Source of the DNA: Aporrectodea caliginosa
Lineage: Eukaryota > Annelida > Clitellata > Crassiclitellata > Lumbricidae
NCBI GenBank assembly: GCA_020284085.1
Contig: JACEVL010000481.1
Location: 336,001-400,000 of the forward strand
Length of the DNA stretch: 64,000 nucleotides
Direction of reading: 5' to 3'
This document shows, piece after piece, positions 23,591 through 36,218 of this stretch. The stretch's first letter is position 1. The number at the start of each line of letters is the position of its first letter. A model generated the notes under the pieces. It was not told the DNA's origin. It did no database searches and saw only the letters and a program-made list of their open reading frames with translations. The position numbers were made by a program, and so were the translations under genes.

Positions 23591-24215
23591 AGTCATTTCA
23601 AGTTGATGTAAAAGTTTCGTTTTCACTACTAGTTTTAAGGTAATGGTCTGTAGATCAATATTCGTCCGAGGGGAAAGCATGCAGATAAAAAATGAAGCGT
23701 GGGGGCTCGAAAACCCCCTCTAGCCTATGGGAAATATGTGTATTTTCTCCAGTCATTTCAAATAGATGCCAAAGTTTATTTTTCAGTACCAATTTGACGG
23801 TAATGGACTATAGACCAATATTGGTTCGAGGGGAAAGCATTCAGATAAAAAAGAAACGTGGGGGCTCGAAAAAACCCTCCAGCCTATGCGAAATGTGTAT
23901 TTTGCTCCAGTCATTTCCAGTAGATGCATAAGTTTCGTTTTTCAGTACCAATTTGAAGGTAATGGTCTCTAGATCAATATTGGTCCGAGGGGAAAGCATT
24001 CAGATTAAAAATGAAGCGTGGGGGTTCGAAACCCCTCCGTCCTTTGCGAAATATGTTAATTTTTTACTTCAGTCATTTCAAATAGATGCAAAAGTTTCTT
24101 TTTCCGTACCAATTTGAAGGTAATGGTCTATAGATCAATACTGGTCCAAGTGGAAAGCATTCAGATAAAAATATAAGCGTGTGGGTTCGAAAGCCCCGGT
24201 CTATTCGAAATATGT
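23591..24215. repeat. Tandem ~160-bp satellite, about four copies
   Basis: Units begin agtcatttca/c at 23591, 23751, 23909 and 24071 (periods 160, 158, 162). Each contains aatttgaaggtaatgg, gatcaatattggtccgagg, ggaaagcattcagat and a gcgtgggggctcgaaa block. Copies are visibly diverged. Confidence 0.9.
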
Positions 24216-25844
24216 AAACTGTTGTAACTTTTGATTGGATGGTCCGATCTGAACGTATGTGGTATGTATGGATTCAGAATCAGGAGTTGCAGATGATATT
24301 AACATGTATATTGCACATAGAAGCAGTGTTGGTGCCAGTGTTGGCGCATATCCACAAAACTAAGGATCGTGTCATAGCAAAGTTGCTAATAAACCGGCTA
24401 TAACAAATTGAACGTACATAATTATAGTTAAGTATTGCATATTGTTCTTGTCCATGCTTCGAACATGTACACTTGCAAAGACGTGTGCATTTCAATTTTT
24501 CCGTCATGCACTTGCAGAGAGAGCAGATTCTTGTGCAAGTGCACTTCGCATCCAGGTGGAATACATCCCTGGCGAGGGGCAGCGAGGTCCATAAGGGAAG
24601 CAGCTTGCCTTCCTCTTTCCTTATTTTTCAGGGCACTTAATATAACGCATTTTTTAATTGCCTAACAAAAGCGCTGAGTGATTGTTTCCTTAATGTGTCT
24701 ATTGTTTAGCTCATCCGTAAACATTCGTAGCAGGTGGTCCGGGTAAACATAGGAACCTCCGATTGCCAGTCTTCCTCTGAACGTCTTGTGATTGAACGTC
24801 GACTGTTGCTTTCAGGTGCGCATGCACTTTGCACCTTAGTAGAAGCCTCTTCAACCGATAGTCATTCTGTCGAATATGATCGAAAGTTGAATGAGTGGGT
24901 TCATTACAGAAATGAAACTAAAGATAGTAACGATATCATAAAAAAATTGTATGTGCATGGATGTAGGCGGATTTACGTGTGAATGCTTATTCGTATAGAA
25001 CATTTATTGAAGCTCTATATCAAGAAACATTACTTAATAAATAATCTTATAATTTTGTTACAGTTTATTTATGATCGTTGAAGTCACCCAGAAAATCAGT
25101 TGCCTAGTTGTCTGGATAGGCCTGCATACGTATAAATACAGACGCCTTCTTGCTGTAAATTAACCGTAAGTTAGTAGACCTCACTTGCAGCAGAAATGAG
25201 TTTTGACGGGTTTTATAGGCACGTGTAAAACGTTGTTTTGCACCGACCTCAATAAATTAATATTCTACAATTTAACCACCGGTACTCAGAATGTTCACGG
25301 TCATCAAATATCGTCTCTCAAACATCGACAAAGAGCCTTATCGTTGAGTACAAGCATTGATTTACAGGTATGAATTTACAATGCAGAATTATGCCTGCGA
25401 TTTACACACCAAGATAGGAACGCTGATGAGTTAGTTTATCACGTTCAAAGGGCATCGCGTGTCTTTCGATCTATAATTTGTGTAGGCTTATCCTAGATCT
25501 AGAGCAAATCGGCCACACAGAAAATTAAGCACTTTATAATTGCTCTGTCAGAGATTATGTTCGATTGTTTAATGGGCTAACTGAAGACGCGTTTGACACA
25601 GTGAAAGACCCGGTGATGGTCTGATTCAACTGATACAGTTATCTGTTTGTTGCAGCTGACCATACATAATTATTTTACACCACAGTTCATTTATGTTGAT
25701 GACGCAAATTGCTGTCCCTCTAGAGTTCGCCCACATTCGTACGTGCTAATATGCACAGAGCACACCCAAGCAGTTGACTTGAATTATTTTGTAGACAAAA
25801 TTACTTGATGGTGATTGGATGCAGAGCAGCTGAAGTCGCTGGAA
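24216..25844. other. Upstream region of the first transporter gene
   Basis: No coding domain recognised; an open frame at 24734-24982 has no familiar motif. A likely 5'-UTR acceptor (attattttgtag, 25783-25794) sits 50 bases before the ATG of the transporter and corresponds to cttctgcag (43291-43299) before the second copy. Confidence 0.4.
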
Positions 25845-28800
25845 ATGGAGAAACAGGAGAAACAGGAGACGAACGACTCATCACAAGAAGCCCCAACAAC
25901 ACCGACCCCGTCAGTCCAGCAGACGAAGCAGAGCCTCTGTGAGTCAGCGGCGGACGATGACCTTCCTTTCCCCGATGACTTTGGTCCACCGTTACCCCTA
26001 GACGGCGGATATGGATGGGTTGTCGTCATCGCCTCCTTCTTCTGTAATCTGATCGTAGATGGCGTCTGTTATACCTTTGGAATCTTCTACGGCGAGTTCC
26101 TGGACTACTTTCAGGCCAGCAAAGGACAGACGGCCTTAATCGGATCCATGGTGCCGGGAATGTACTACGGGGTGGGGCCAATCGTTAGCGTCCTGGCTAC
26201 AAAGTTTGGAAGTAGACGAGTAACGATATGTGGCAGCATCTTGGCATCAGTCTCTTTCGTCATCAGCACATTCTCGAGTAACGTTTACATCATGATTCTA
26301 ACTTATGGAGTCATGGGAGGTCAGTGTCGGCAGCCATTTAAATAAAAAAATTAGAGTATTTTTGAGCAATAAAACTGCCTCTCAGTGAGGTAAAATTAAA
26401 AATATTTAATTTAACTTTATTCGGCTATTTGCTTGACTGAGTTTTTGTATGTGCACCAGACTTCCTAAGGCTAAGCAATCTGCAGCTCTAAATCTGATAT
26501 GGTTTGTTCCTGTAGAGTTGTATATTTCTTATCTCTTAGACAGTAGTACAAGAAGTGTCGCTGTATTATGCGGATGGCGCTACATAAATAGCCATGTATT
26601 ACGCTGACAGTAGCAGTTGTTATGGATAACTGATAACAAATAGCATAGGCTACTATTGGCATGTAAGGCGCAGGTTTGATCGTAGTAGGCTACTAATGAT
26701 CATAACAGCAAGTAAGTATATTCTTTAATAACCAATTGCTAACAACCATCTAATAAATACAGTTTAAAAGTATATAACACCTTAACAATAAATGGTAGTG
26801 GAGTTGTGCTATTAGTTATTGGTATTATCATAGAAAAATCAGCAGCCAATCTGTTGTCGAAGTGAATAAGCAGTTCGTCTGTGTGGTCTGTTCTAGGCGT
26901 AGGCTTTGGCTTGATGTACCTGCCTTCAATCGTCATCGTCGGGTTTTACTTCGACCGGAAGAGGGCTCTGGCAACCGGAATAGCCGTCTGCGGATCAGGA
27001 ATCGGGACTTTTGTATTCGCTCCATTGGGAAGCTTCCTTCTGGAGTCGTACGGGTGGAAAGGGGCGAACATAATCTTGGGCGCAATCATCCTGAATGGAA
27101 TTGTCTGTGGAGCTTTGTTCCGTCCGCTGATGGAGAGGTTGCCACCCAAAGAGGTAGAGACAACGGAGACGACAACAAAAACAAGTATGAAGGAGAAGGA
27201 GAATAGGCGATTTCGTCGTGCAATGTCTACCGTTTCGCTGGGCAGCCATGTCCTTCCTGGAAGTATTGCCAATTTTCCTAAGTCAGACGGGTCTTCGTAT
27301 ACCAGGAGCATTAGTTCAGTGTCGGGATGCGACGACTCCTCAACGGTTTCCGAAACGTATGAGCAGCGTTTGCGGATCAAGGACATGTTCGATTTCTCTC
27401 TGTTTAAGAGCGTCACCTTCGTCGCTTTCTGCTTCTCAACGGTTCTCGTCTACATCGGTTCGTAGAATCTTTCTGAATCAATAACTTCGTAAGCATTAGG
27501 CGAGCCGATTCTCTTAGGAGAGTCGCAATTGCTATGACAGTAAAACGAAGGAAGCTGCAGGGGCCATGGATGGAAGAGACAGAAAAGCATTCTTCTTAGA
27601 AGAAGAAGAGCAGTCTCTTAAGCTAGCCCAGAGGCAGCCATAGGTATGAAGTGTTAACGACTTCATTTTCTTAGCCTGGGCATATGAGGGCGAGTGGCCA
27701 ATCCTTTCCCTGACCGTCTCATCTTCCCATACCGACAGTGTACGGTCAGTGTACTCATTCTAGCTGAGTTGGCTAGGGGACGTTTCTCAATGACAAGATA
27801 ATTGCTATTGTAACAAGCATCTGCGTCTTGTTTTCATTAACCGATTTTATTTTGAAATAAAGAAGTATCCGCCGTACATGTAGACAGTGTGACTGTAATA
27901 TCTGTAGGAGTCTACACACCGTTCGTGTACGTAACGCAGAAGGCGTTGAGCCTGGGTACGGGCGTCAGTCCATCGAAGGCCAGTCTGATCATCTCCATCC
28001 TAGGAATCTGTAACACAGGTGGTCGTCTGGTCGCTGGTTGGCTGGCAGACAGACCCTGGTCAGATTCTCTGATCATTCACAATGTGTCCGTCATCATCGC
28101 TGGACTTCTGACGTGTCTTGTCCCGGCGCTCAACAGCTACGAACTACTTTGTCTCTACGCAGCACTCTTTGGATTCTTCATAGGTAAACGCTCATTGTTA
28201 GGCTAATATAGGGCAGCGTTGTCATAATTGAACCATGGGCGCCCGCAGATATGTTGGCAGGAGGGGACAAAATACAATGGCCACGGCTAAATGTTTTAGC
28301 AAGAGCTAGAAAAAGGAAAAACAGGAAATTAAGAGCATGGTATTTATAAATTCTCGGAATGAATGAATAAATGCATTTTAAAGGGTCCATGCTAGGTCTA
28401 AGTGTTAAACGGTTCTGTTATGTTTTAGCTGCTTTTATAGCGCTGAGGTCAATCGTTCTGGTTGATTTACTTGGGATTCAGAGACTGACCAGTTCGTTCG
28501 GCTTTACTACATTGTTCCAAGGTATCGCCGTACTCGTCGGTTCGCCAATCTCAGGTACGTGAAGCATGGGCGTAGCCAGAAAATAATTTCGGGGGGTTTT
28601 AAGATTTCGGGGGTTTTCCATTGGAAATGGTCGCAAAAGTTCAGTTTTTTTAAATGTATTTTGCATGTAAAAGCATGTAAAAAGTTTTTATAAACTAATT
28701 TGGGGGGGTTTGAACCCGTAAACCTCCCTAAATACGCCCATGAGGTGAAGGTCGCCATGCACGGCACTACAAATACTTTACCCGTTTCCACTCAGATAAG

Positions 28801-30517
28801 ATAGTTACAGAGCAGAAGCAAGCAATTGCATCTTTACAATAATTGTCTCCATTACTGCAAATTCCTTGGTACTGCATACAAATGGAAAATTATAAAAAGT
28901 GGTAAATGGATTCACTGACAACTGCTGTCACTAATACCCCAACTTTAGATCATCGGAATACTGTGCGCAAATCTTCATTTTTGTTCCGCGTGGAAGATAG
29001 CCTAAGTAATTACTTTCAAAATTGTCATCGCTGTTTGTTATGCTGCATTATGGTTCAGACATGTTACAGTGCCGCTAAGTCCTTTGAATGCCTAACAAGT
29101 AAACCAGTTCACAACAAAGGACCATTTTGAGTAAATGGGTCAAGTGTCCGAAATACAGATTCCTGAATATGTCCGTTCTGCCGTGTCATTGCTGTCACTG
29201 GATCTCAATTACTCAATTGTTTAAGTGTGCCCAATCGTTGTGTGTCTTACTAATGTATGTGGGTGTGTACGACTGTATGTATGTACATGCGTACATATTT
29301 ATGTATCATGTATGTGCATACGTGCATATGTATGTATTTGTGTGCATATGTTTGCATGTATGTCTGTATGCATGTATGTCTGTATGCGTGTATGTCTGTA
29401 TGCATGTATGCATGTATGTATGTATGTATGCATGTATGTATGCATGTATGTATGTATGTATGTATGTATGTATGCATGTATGTATGTATGTATGTATGTA
29501 TGTATGTATGTATGTATGTAGGCCTATGTATGTATGTATGTATGTATGTATGTATGTATGTATGTATGTATTTATGTATGTATATACGTAAGTATGCCTA
29601 CCTGAAAAAGCACTGCCTACGTTAGCATAAATGGAGGTAGAGTTCATTAAGAAAAACAAGGTCGCAATGTTTAGATAACTTGCTCGAATTTTGCTTTATG
29701 ATCCGTGTAATTAGCAATGAACAGACAAGTGTAAATAATGTAATTCGATTCATCATACTGCTTGATAGGCTAAATGAACACAGTTTGTTCGAAAGATAGG
29801 TCTATGTGTATTGTTGTAATTTCGATATAATACAATCAGAAAGAAGATCATGAATCGCTAATGATCAGCAATTAATTATCGGTCTAATTGTTTCGATGTG
29901 GATTCAGCAATTCTGCGCCAGACATCTGAAACAGTCTACCTTTTACAGTAGCCATAACGACATCTTGCTAGACGCATTTTTAAAGCGTCTTAAGATCTAT
30001 TTGCATCGTCTTGCCTTTGTTGTCTGACCACCCAAGTCCACGATTTCTCACTCAACTGATGGAGAGATGGCGCATTACAAAATGCATTAACTTCCTACTT
30101 AGGCCTACTCAAGTGTGAAGACTGACCTCTTATGGCATGATATTTTCGTACATTTAAATCTACCAAGTCTACTACTCTACTGAAGCCTAAATAAACTATC
30201 CCACAAGAAAGATGATTAAATCAATCGTTTAAACCTCATATGTCCGTTTCAGTCTGGCTGTAATGCATTTAACAACAAGAATACACTAAGCGTCGTTATT
30301 CAACTGCAAATGTGAGCTGTTCCTACATGACTGTATTGTTGACTGTGTTGCAGGGGTCATATTAGAAGCGACGGGTTCGTTCACAGCGCCATTCGTATTC
30401 TCAGGCAGCATGTTTGTTCTCGGTGGACTCATCTGTCTTCCTGCTCGGCGCCTGGCAGCATGGGAAGCCAAGCGGAACGAGGCCAAGAATTACACGTCAC
30501 CCGTTTCCAAGGCATAG
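25845..30517 (+). CDS. SLC16 monocarboxylate-transporter-like protein, copy A
   Basis: Five exons join in phase 1 throughout: 25845-26319, 26897-27457, 27908-28183, 28429-28554, 30354-30517, giving 533 residues. The N-terminus is a polar tail ([13 protein letters not shown]...), then the SLC16 signature at TM1, [13 protein letters not shown], and the TM5 signature YFDRKRALATG. Six N-terminal helices (exons 1-2) are followed by a Ser/Thr/Glu-rich cytoplasmic loop (about residues 232-330), then the C-terminal half (FVYVTQKAL, GGRLVAGWLADRP, TCLVPALNSYELL) and a short lysine-containing tail. SLC16 proteins are 12-TM major-facilitator carriers of monocarboxylates, thyroid hormone, aromatic amino acids or creatine; which one is not decidable here. 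The start was chosen because this ATG is shared with copy B, while in-frame codons further upstream are not ATG. Compared with copy B, exon 1 here is uninterrupted. A MITE lies 10 bp after the exon 4 donor, and intron 4 holds a (TATG)n array. Confidence 0.93.
28234..28335. repeat. Decayed repeat in transporter A intron 3
   Basis: ccatgggcgcccgcagatatgttggcaggaggggacaaaa resembles the GGGCGCCCGCAG-type block near 11.1 kb (there inverted). No clear far end. Confidence 0.4.
28565..28742. mobile_element. 178-bp MITE just inside transporter A intron 4
   Basis: Inverted termini CATGGGCGTA and TACGCCCATG are flanked by ACGTGAAG (28557-28564) and AGGTGAAG (28743-28750), a 7-of-8 match suggesting a hAT-type target duplication. 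The left duplication overlaps the GTACGTGAAG of the exon 4 splice donor. Confidence 0.75.
29255..29592. repeat. (TATG)n microsatellite in transporter A intron 4
   Basis: About 330 bp of TATG/TGTA repeats with occasional CATG variants. The Met/Tyr/Val/Cys-rich and His/Thr-rich open frames are artefacts. Confidence 0.95.
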
Positions 30518-32500
30518 AACAGATAAACAGACGAATATTCTAGCGACAAGAAACCGGATTGTTTCGCTTTTAGTAGTGACTCACATCACGTAATCCTTTG
30601 TGTCCTGTCTTTTCAATACCTCATCAAGTCAACTGCGCAAACAGTCAGCGTTATTTATAAATGGAGAGGCAACAAACTCGTACTGACCAGCTGAGTTTCA
30701 ACAGAAATCAGGCAGTATTTCTGCACGTTTGGCCGATTTTCTTGTCGAATCTTCCGTCAATTAATGTCTTGTGAATTATTACAGCGGTGGTAGGCCTATA
30801 GAGATTTTAGGATAAGATTAGGTTAGGCTCTTATCGTACCTAACTATGCATACCTTGTTAGAATGTGCAATTGCCTTTTTGTAAACTAAATTAAACTTCT
30901 TTAAGTAGTTGTTGGCTACCTGCTGTCATAATTACTCGCCTGTGAGGGCGACTATTAATAATTTCATAAAACTGAGTTTCTGTGTTGTTTTAAAGAGAAC
31001 TATTGTCATTTGCCGCCGCAATTCTTAAGCACGTTATAAAGTTAACGTAGACCCATCATGATGGACCTCCATTATGCATGCTTCACCAGGTTTAAACCGC
31101 CCACGACTGACGTGTGACATTTTCTAATAACATAGGAACATAGAATTATTTACGATATATTTGTAAATAATATAATCTGTCGGTGAGACCACCCGATATG
31201 ATTGATGTGAAGGTTCCATCTATGATATCGTATTGCCGGTGTAATCCTATACATATAACAAAATAATGCGCACATATAAGTTACGCATTCAGCCATGTGT
31301 GTTGTGTGTGTGCCGCTGGCTGCATGCGTAGCCTAACACTGGGCAACAGGGAGCGAAAGATGGCTGCTTGGGTTTCATCTGATAGTCGTTGTTTCTTGGC
31401 CAGAGATCAGTTGTTTATAGGCCTGCGTAACAAATATGTGTATCGATCATCCAGGTCAGACCTATTTATAGACAGACGTCAAATGGAGATATTGTTTGTA
31501 TCCCGCTGAGGTCTCTGCAATATCTGGGCTTCTAGGCAATGTAGTCCCTATAAGCTGTTACTCATAATCAGCGCACACACTTTGCATATTCATGTGTATT
31601 ATGACACTTCAATGACAGTTATCAACAGACCGCAAACATATGCGATGAGTTGACCTGTGTACTAATTGAACGACTCTTACTTTGCGACCTTCCTATGTTT
31701 TCGTTGTATTTGCATCTGCAACGAATCAGGAGCAAAAATGAGGTCTTAATTTCATTACGGGGTCATTGCATAATTACGTAACGCTCCAGGGTTGATTGTT
31801 GGTGTCCTTGAAAGCGTTATGAAACGTTACGCGAGGAGCTCAACGTTGCGTAACGCTTTTACCAACAGTTTAGTTATAAACGAATTTTAAATTAACATCG
31901 AATGACACTTTAGACACAATGTGATCGAAGTTCAAACTTCGTGCCATTGATTTTAAACTTAACTAAAACACCAAATGGTATAAATCAACATTAGGCTAAG
32001 TTAGTGTTTAACACACTGTCACGGTGCAATCGAAGTTCAAACTTATTTTGAATATTATCTGCCATTGATTGAAACCTGAGGATAAATTAAAAATGCGCTA
32101 TATAAATTTACGCTGTCATAGAACAGTGACTGGATGTTGGCAGAGGAGGGATACAGCGGACTGAAAAGAGAAGCAGAGAACAGAGAAAAATGGCGTCATT
32201 GGACATATGAACCTGCCTGAGGGCAGAGAACGTAAAGAAGAAGAACAGTAGAAATACAGCGTTGTGTTTTAATTTTAATACGTCGTTTCCATTGCTTAAG
32301 CCGACGGTAAACACGAATTTAATGCAATATACATCTCCAAATACCTATCTAGGCTATCCATACTAACGAAATCAATACATTATGGTGTTTTAAGAATATG
32401 GAGTTTTAAGAATGGAAGGGGTAAACTTCATTTTTCTTATCCAGGCTAATAAATATAATCAAAGTTGGCAGCCCTAAGTTCCTCAGTTTGCGAAGTAGGT
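30518..32500. other. Downstream of transporter A; little recognisable
   Basis: The only repeat I recognise is at about 32205-32245 (gaacctgcctgagggcagagaacg), a copy of the 3' end of the SINE at 4.0 kb. Short palindromic-looking 'acgttacg/cgttacgc' motifs near 31780-31860 are isolated. No gene. Confidence 0.4.
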
Positions 32501-32506
32501 CGTAGA

Positions 32507-32510
32507 AGTA

Positions 32511-32596
<86 letters not shown>

Positions 32597-32628
32597 GGTG
32601 GTGGTGAACTTCGATTGGTGGTGATGAT

Positions 32629-32698
<70 letters not shown>

Positions 32699-32730
32699 GG
32701 TGGTGGTGAACTTCGATTGGTGGTGATGAT

Positions 32731-32794
<64 letters not shown>

Positions 32795-32853
32795 GGTGGT
32801 GGTGGTGGTGGTGGTGATGGTGGTGGTGGTGAACTTCGATTGGTGGTGATGAT

Positions 32854-32947
<94 letters not shown>

Positions 32948-32976
32948 GGTGGTGAACTTCGATTGGTGGTGATGAT

Positions 32977-33032
<56 letters not shown>
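32507..33032. repeat. Higher-order (GAT)n-(GGT)n microsatellite
   Basis: Four near-identical cassettes, each (GAT)n then (GGT)n then the same spacer gaacttcgattggtggtgat; spacers start near 32606, 32708, 32831 and 32953. A final (GAT)n block decays into GTT/GTC triplets. The Asp/Gly-rich plus frame and Ser/Pro-rich minus frame spanning it are repeat translations. Confidence 0.95.
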
Positions 33033-33303
33033 CTGTTGTCGTCGTTGTCGCTGTCGCTTTTGTTGTTGTTATTATTATCATCATTATTATCATCAGCCGT
33101 TTCAAATTGTTTTTAATTCTCCGGATAACTTATTAATTTCCTAGGATCATAAAATACACATTGAGACCAAAATAGTAATAATGACAAAAAATTGACAATT
33201 AGCCTACTATGACAACGATAACGATAATAGTAATGATAATAATAATCTTCTACTGTCTCCGTGATCATCCGCTCATTTTTACACAACCATTCTAGCCATA
33301 TGT

Positions 33304-33500
33304 CTGGTCACGGTGGCCTATTGGTTAGAGCGCTTGACCTGTAACGCGGAGAATACGGGTTCGAGCCTCCACTGTGTAATGTATGGACCCAGAGCAAGTT
33401 CTTCACTCACAGTTGCTCGGCGCTGTCGATGTCCTGTCGTACGGTCGTGTGCACTTCTGAACCTTGGAAGGAGGGCAACATCGAAATACAGTTGTACTGT
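33304..33500 (+). mobile_element. tRNA-derived SINE
   Basis: The head ggtcacggtggcctattggttagagcgc...acgggttcgagcctcc resembles a tRNA with box A and box B (GGTTCGAGCCT). The body contains cttcactcacagttgctcgg, tcgatgtcctgtcgtacggtcgtgtgcacttctga and ends aacatcgaaatacagttgtactg. It matches the copy at 40955-41165 over most of its length. Confidence 0.8.
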
Positions 33501-33879
33501 ACTGTATATGTCGCCAGCTTACAATTCCAGGAAGAATTTAACCTACAAACTGTTGCTCTAAAAGCAAGAACTCTTTAAGTTCTCTTAATCCACAAGTGTT
33601 ATTCTTTTTATTGCAGCTGGAACTTACAGCATAAGTAAACTAATGAATAAACAAAATATATAGCCTAAGAAGTGTGTTCATCAATGGCTAAAATAAAGCC
33701 TGGAAAGACTGGAATATCGGAAAAGTACAGTGACCTGGAGTATATCGTGACCGTACTTTTCCGATAATAATTCAGGCCACAGTCGGCCGTTGCTGATCCG
33801 CAACATACATGTATAATAGGCCCTAATATAATCTGGTAAATGCGGGGAATTGCAATGATTATAAACCCTGGCGCATATA
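33501..33879. other. Spacer with a 14-bp inverted repeat
   Basis: tatcggaaaagtac (33715-33728) and gtacttttccgata (33753-33766) are exact inverse complements around a 24-base loop. No coding content recognised. Confidence 0.5.
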
Positions 33880-35885
33880 GGACTAGTCAGAAAGACGACT
33901 GTGAAGACACGTGATCCACCGTATATGACCCCGCATCTGAAGCTTCTCCTGCGACGGCGCAATCGACTTTTTAGGAGTGGACAACACGAGGCGGCATCAG
34001 CCCTTGCTGATCGAATTCAAAGAATAGTAACGAAGACTAATGCTTCATCTTTTGATGGTCTATGCAAAGGATCAAAGAAACTATGGACTGAAGTACGGCG
34101 TCTCCGAAGTGGTTGTGCCAATAGAAATGACCAGAGATCTAATGTCAATATAAATGCAGACTCTCTTAACAAGCATTATAGTAAAATATCCACCGATGAC
34201 CTTTATACTGAACCCAGGCCACGTCAAACGGCTGCCCCTTTCGAAATTGATTTTATAGATGAATACCATGTCTTCACTATGTTAACAAATATCCGTGGAT
34301 CTTCTGTGGGCCCGGATGGTGTCCCATCCTGGTTCTTCAGCAGCATGGCTCACCTGTTGGCTGCTCCCATCACAACCCTTTTAGAAATTCTTTGTTACAT
34401 TCATATGTTCCTCCACAGTGGAAGTTATGTTGTATTACACCAATCCCCAAATTGGCATGCCCAAGAATGGAATCGGATTACCGCCCCATCTCCATTACTT
34501 CCATCCTTTGTAGAATTCTTGAAAAAATCGTTACCCGTATATATATGTATCCGGTAATCACCAACACAGACACTAATGACAAATTTGATGATCAGTATGC
34601 CTTTAGACCTACGGGCTCAACGGCTGCTGCTTTGATGGCTGTATCTAACCACATCCTTGAAACCTTATGCTATGAACCCTATGTACGTTTGGTCTCATTG
34701 GATTTTTCCAAAGCCTTTGACACTGTCAGACATTCATATCTAGCCGAACAACTTGCTTCTCTCCCAATTCCTGATCACATTTTTAATTGGATTTTGAATT
34801 TACTTCATAATCGAAGTCATTGCACTAGGTTTAACGGTGTAATATCTTCTCTGGCACGAATTAATGCAAGTATTATTCAAGGTTCCGGTTTGGGCCCGAT
34901 GGATTTCGTAGTTGCAATCTCTAAATTAAAACCAGTTAATAAATGCAATCGCATTTTTAAATATGCAGATGATTGCTATCTCGCTGTCCCTGCATCAAGT
35001 ATCACTACAACTGAGATTGAGCTTCAGCATATTAGTGTATGGGCACAGCCGCACAGAGTTGCAACCTCAAGCTAAACTCAAGCAAATCCTGTGAGATAAT
35101 TTTTACGCGTCCCCGGGGTACCATCGGTATGTTCCCCCCTCCTCTAAAAGGTATCGCAAGAGTGCAAACCCTAAATATTCTTGGTGTTGAGCTTACAGCG
35201 AAATTTGGGTTCTCCAGTCACATTAAACGTCTGACCATAAAAGCAAGGCAGTCCTTTTATGCACTTCGGATCCTGAGGTCTCACGGGCTCTTGGGGACAG
35301 TTTATTTGATGTAGTTCGTGCCACTACGGTTGGTATGATGCTGTATTGCTCGCCTGTGTGGTGGGGCTTTGCGAGAGTGCAGGAACGGGAGGCCCTTGAG
35401 GGAATTATCCGAAGGTTGGTACGCCAGGGGTACTTACCTCCATCTTCTCCCTCATTTGAGACTCTCTGCAGCAATGCGGATACTAGACTCTTTGCCTGTA
35501 TTCTGCACAATCCTTGTCATGTATTGCATAAATTGTTGCCGCCGATCAAGCAATCGCGCTACTCCCTGCGACCACGGTCCCATAACCGTGAGCTTCCCAT
35601 GTTTGACAACCTGTCTCAGAAATGCTTCCTTGCCCGGATGCTATACAAATAAACTATGTTTTCCCTAGATCTGGCTATTTAAGCCCTTCATTTTCCCCTA
35701 TGACTAGCTCTAGCTCTTCTTCCTCTGTACAATAAAGCCTCTCATTCAATTCTATGGTTGTATATATAAATTTTTGTTTATTTGTTTGAATGTATTAATC
35801 TTGCTATGTACAGTGCTGTGCGTTTGCTAGTGCTTCTCAATAAAGGAAATACTTACTTACTTACTTACTTACTTACTTATAGTTA
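33880..35885 (+). mobile_element. Non-LTR retrotransposon (CR1/Jockey-like), 5'-truncated
   Basis: Fragments of one reverse-transcriptase ORF in several frames: 33901-34400 (linker and fingers, SSVGPDGVPSWFF), 34392-35060 (SDYRPISITSILCRILEKI, LVSLDFSKAFDTVRHS, QGSGLGPMDFV, FKYADDCYLAVPA), 35039-35314 (LKLNSSKSCEIIF, LNILGVEL) and 35335-35652 (CSPVWWGFA, final arginine-rich segment). The catalytic YADD is intact. The 3' end carries an (ACTT)n tail (35855-35880). Frameshifts near 34395, 35060 and 35310 indicate an inactive copy. Confidence 0.92.
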
Positions 35886-36212
35886 GTTGACATTTAATGT
35901 CGCGCCTATTATGCAGCATAACCTGGATTTGACCCGTTTGAGTGCATGACATTCAGGTCTCTAGTCCAGGCTTAGGTCAACTACATGATCAAACTTCAAT
36001 TAATTTAATTAGGTCAATTCCAGAAAGACTCAAGCTGCAAGTCGAATATTCATATTAGTGTCAATCAATGTGACTGGGATAAAAATTATACTCTGAAGAA
36101 CTTATCTGCCTGTTACTGAACCTTTCTCTCTGGCTGAAATGATCTGCTGGGCTGAACATTCTCTCAACTGGAGCCGAAGATGCTGATATAATTATATAAT
36201 TTTTATATATAT
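35886..36212. other. No recognisable feature
   Basis: AT-rich spacer; nothing identified. Confidence 0.4.
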
Positions 36213-36218
36213 TAGGGC

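Noticed and set aside
24734..24982. 82-codon frame upstream of SLC16 copy A
   Set aside because: No motif, no matching exon phase to the transporter, length within chance expectation.
29127..29659. Frames of 75-154 codons rich in Met, Tyr, Val, Cys
   Set aside because: They arise from the (TATG)n intronic microsatellite.
32446..33136. 219- and 223-codon Ser/Pro-rich and Asp/Gly-rich frames
   Set aside because: They are translations of the composite GAT/GGT array.
33312..33375. Possible functional tRNA gene (and a similar one at 40960)
   Set aside because: Box A and B are present, but the copies continue into a shared non-tRNA body and tail, the acceptor stem does not close convincingly, and there are multiple diverged copies, so they are SINE heads.
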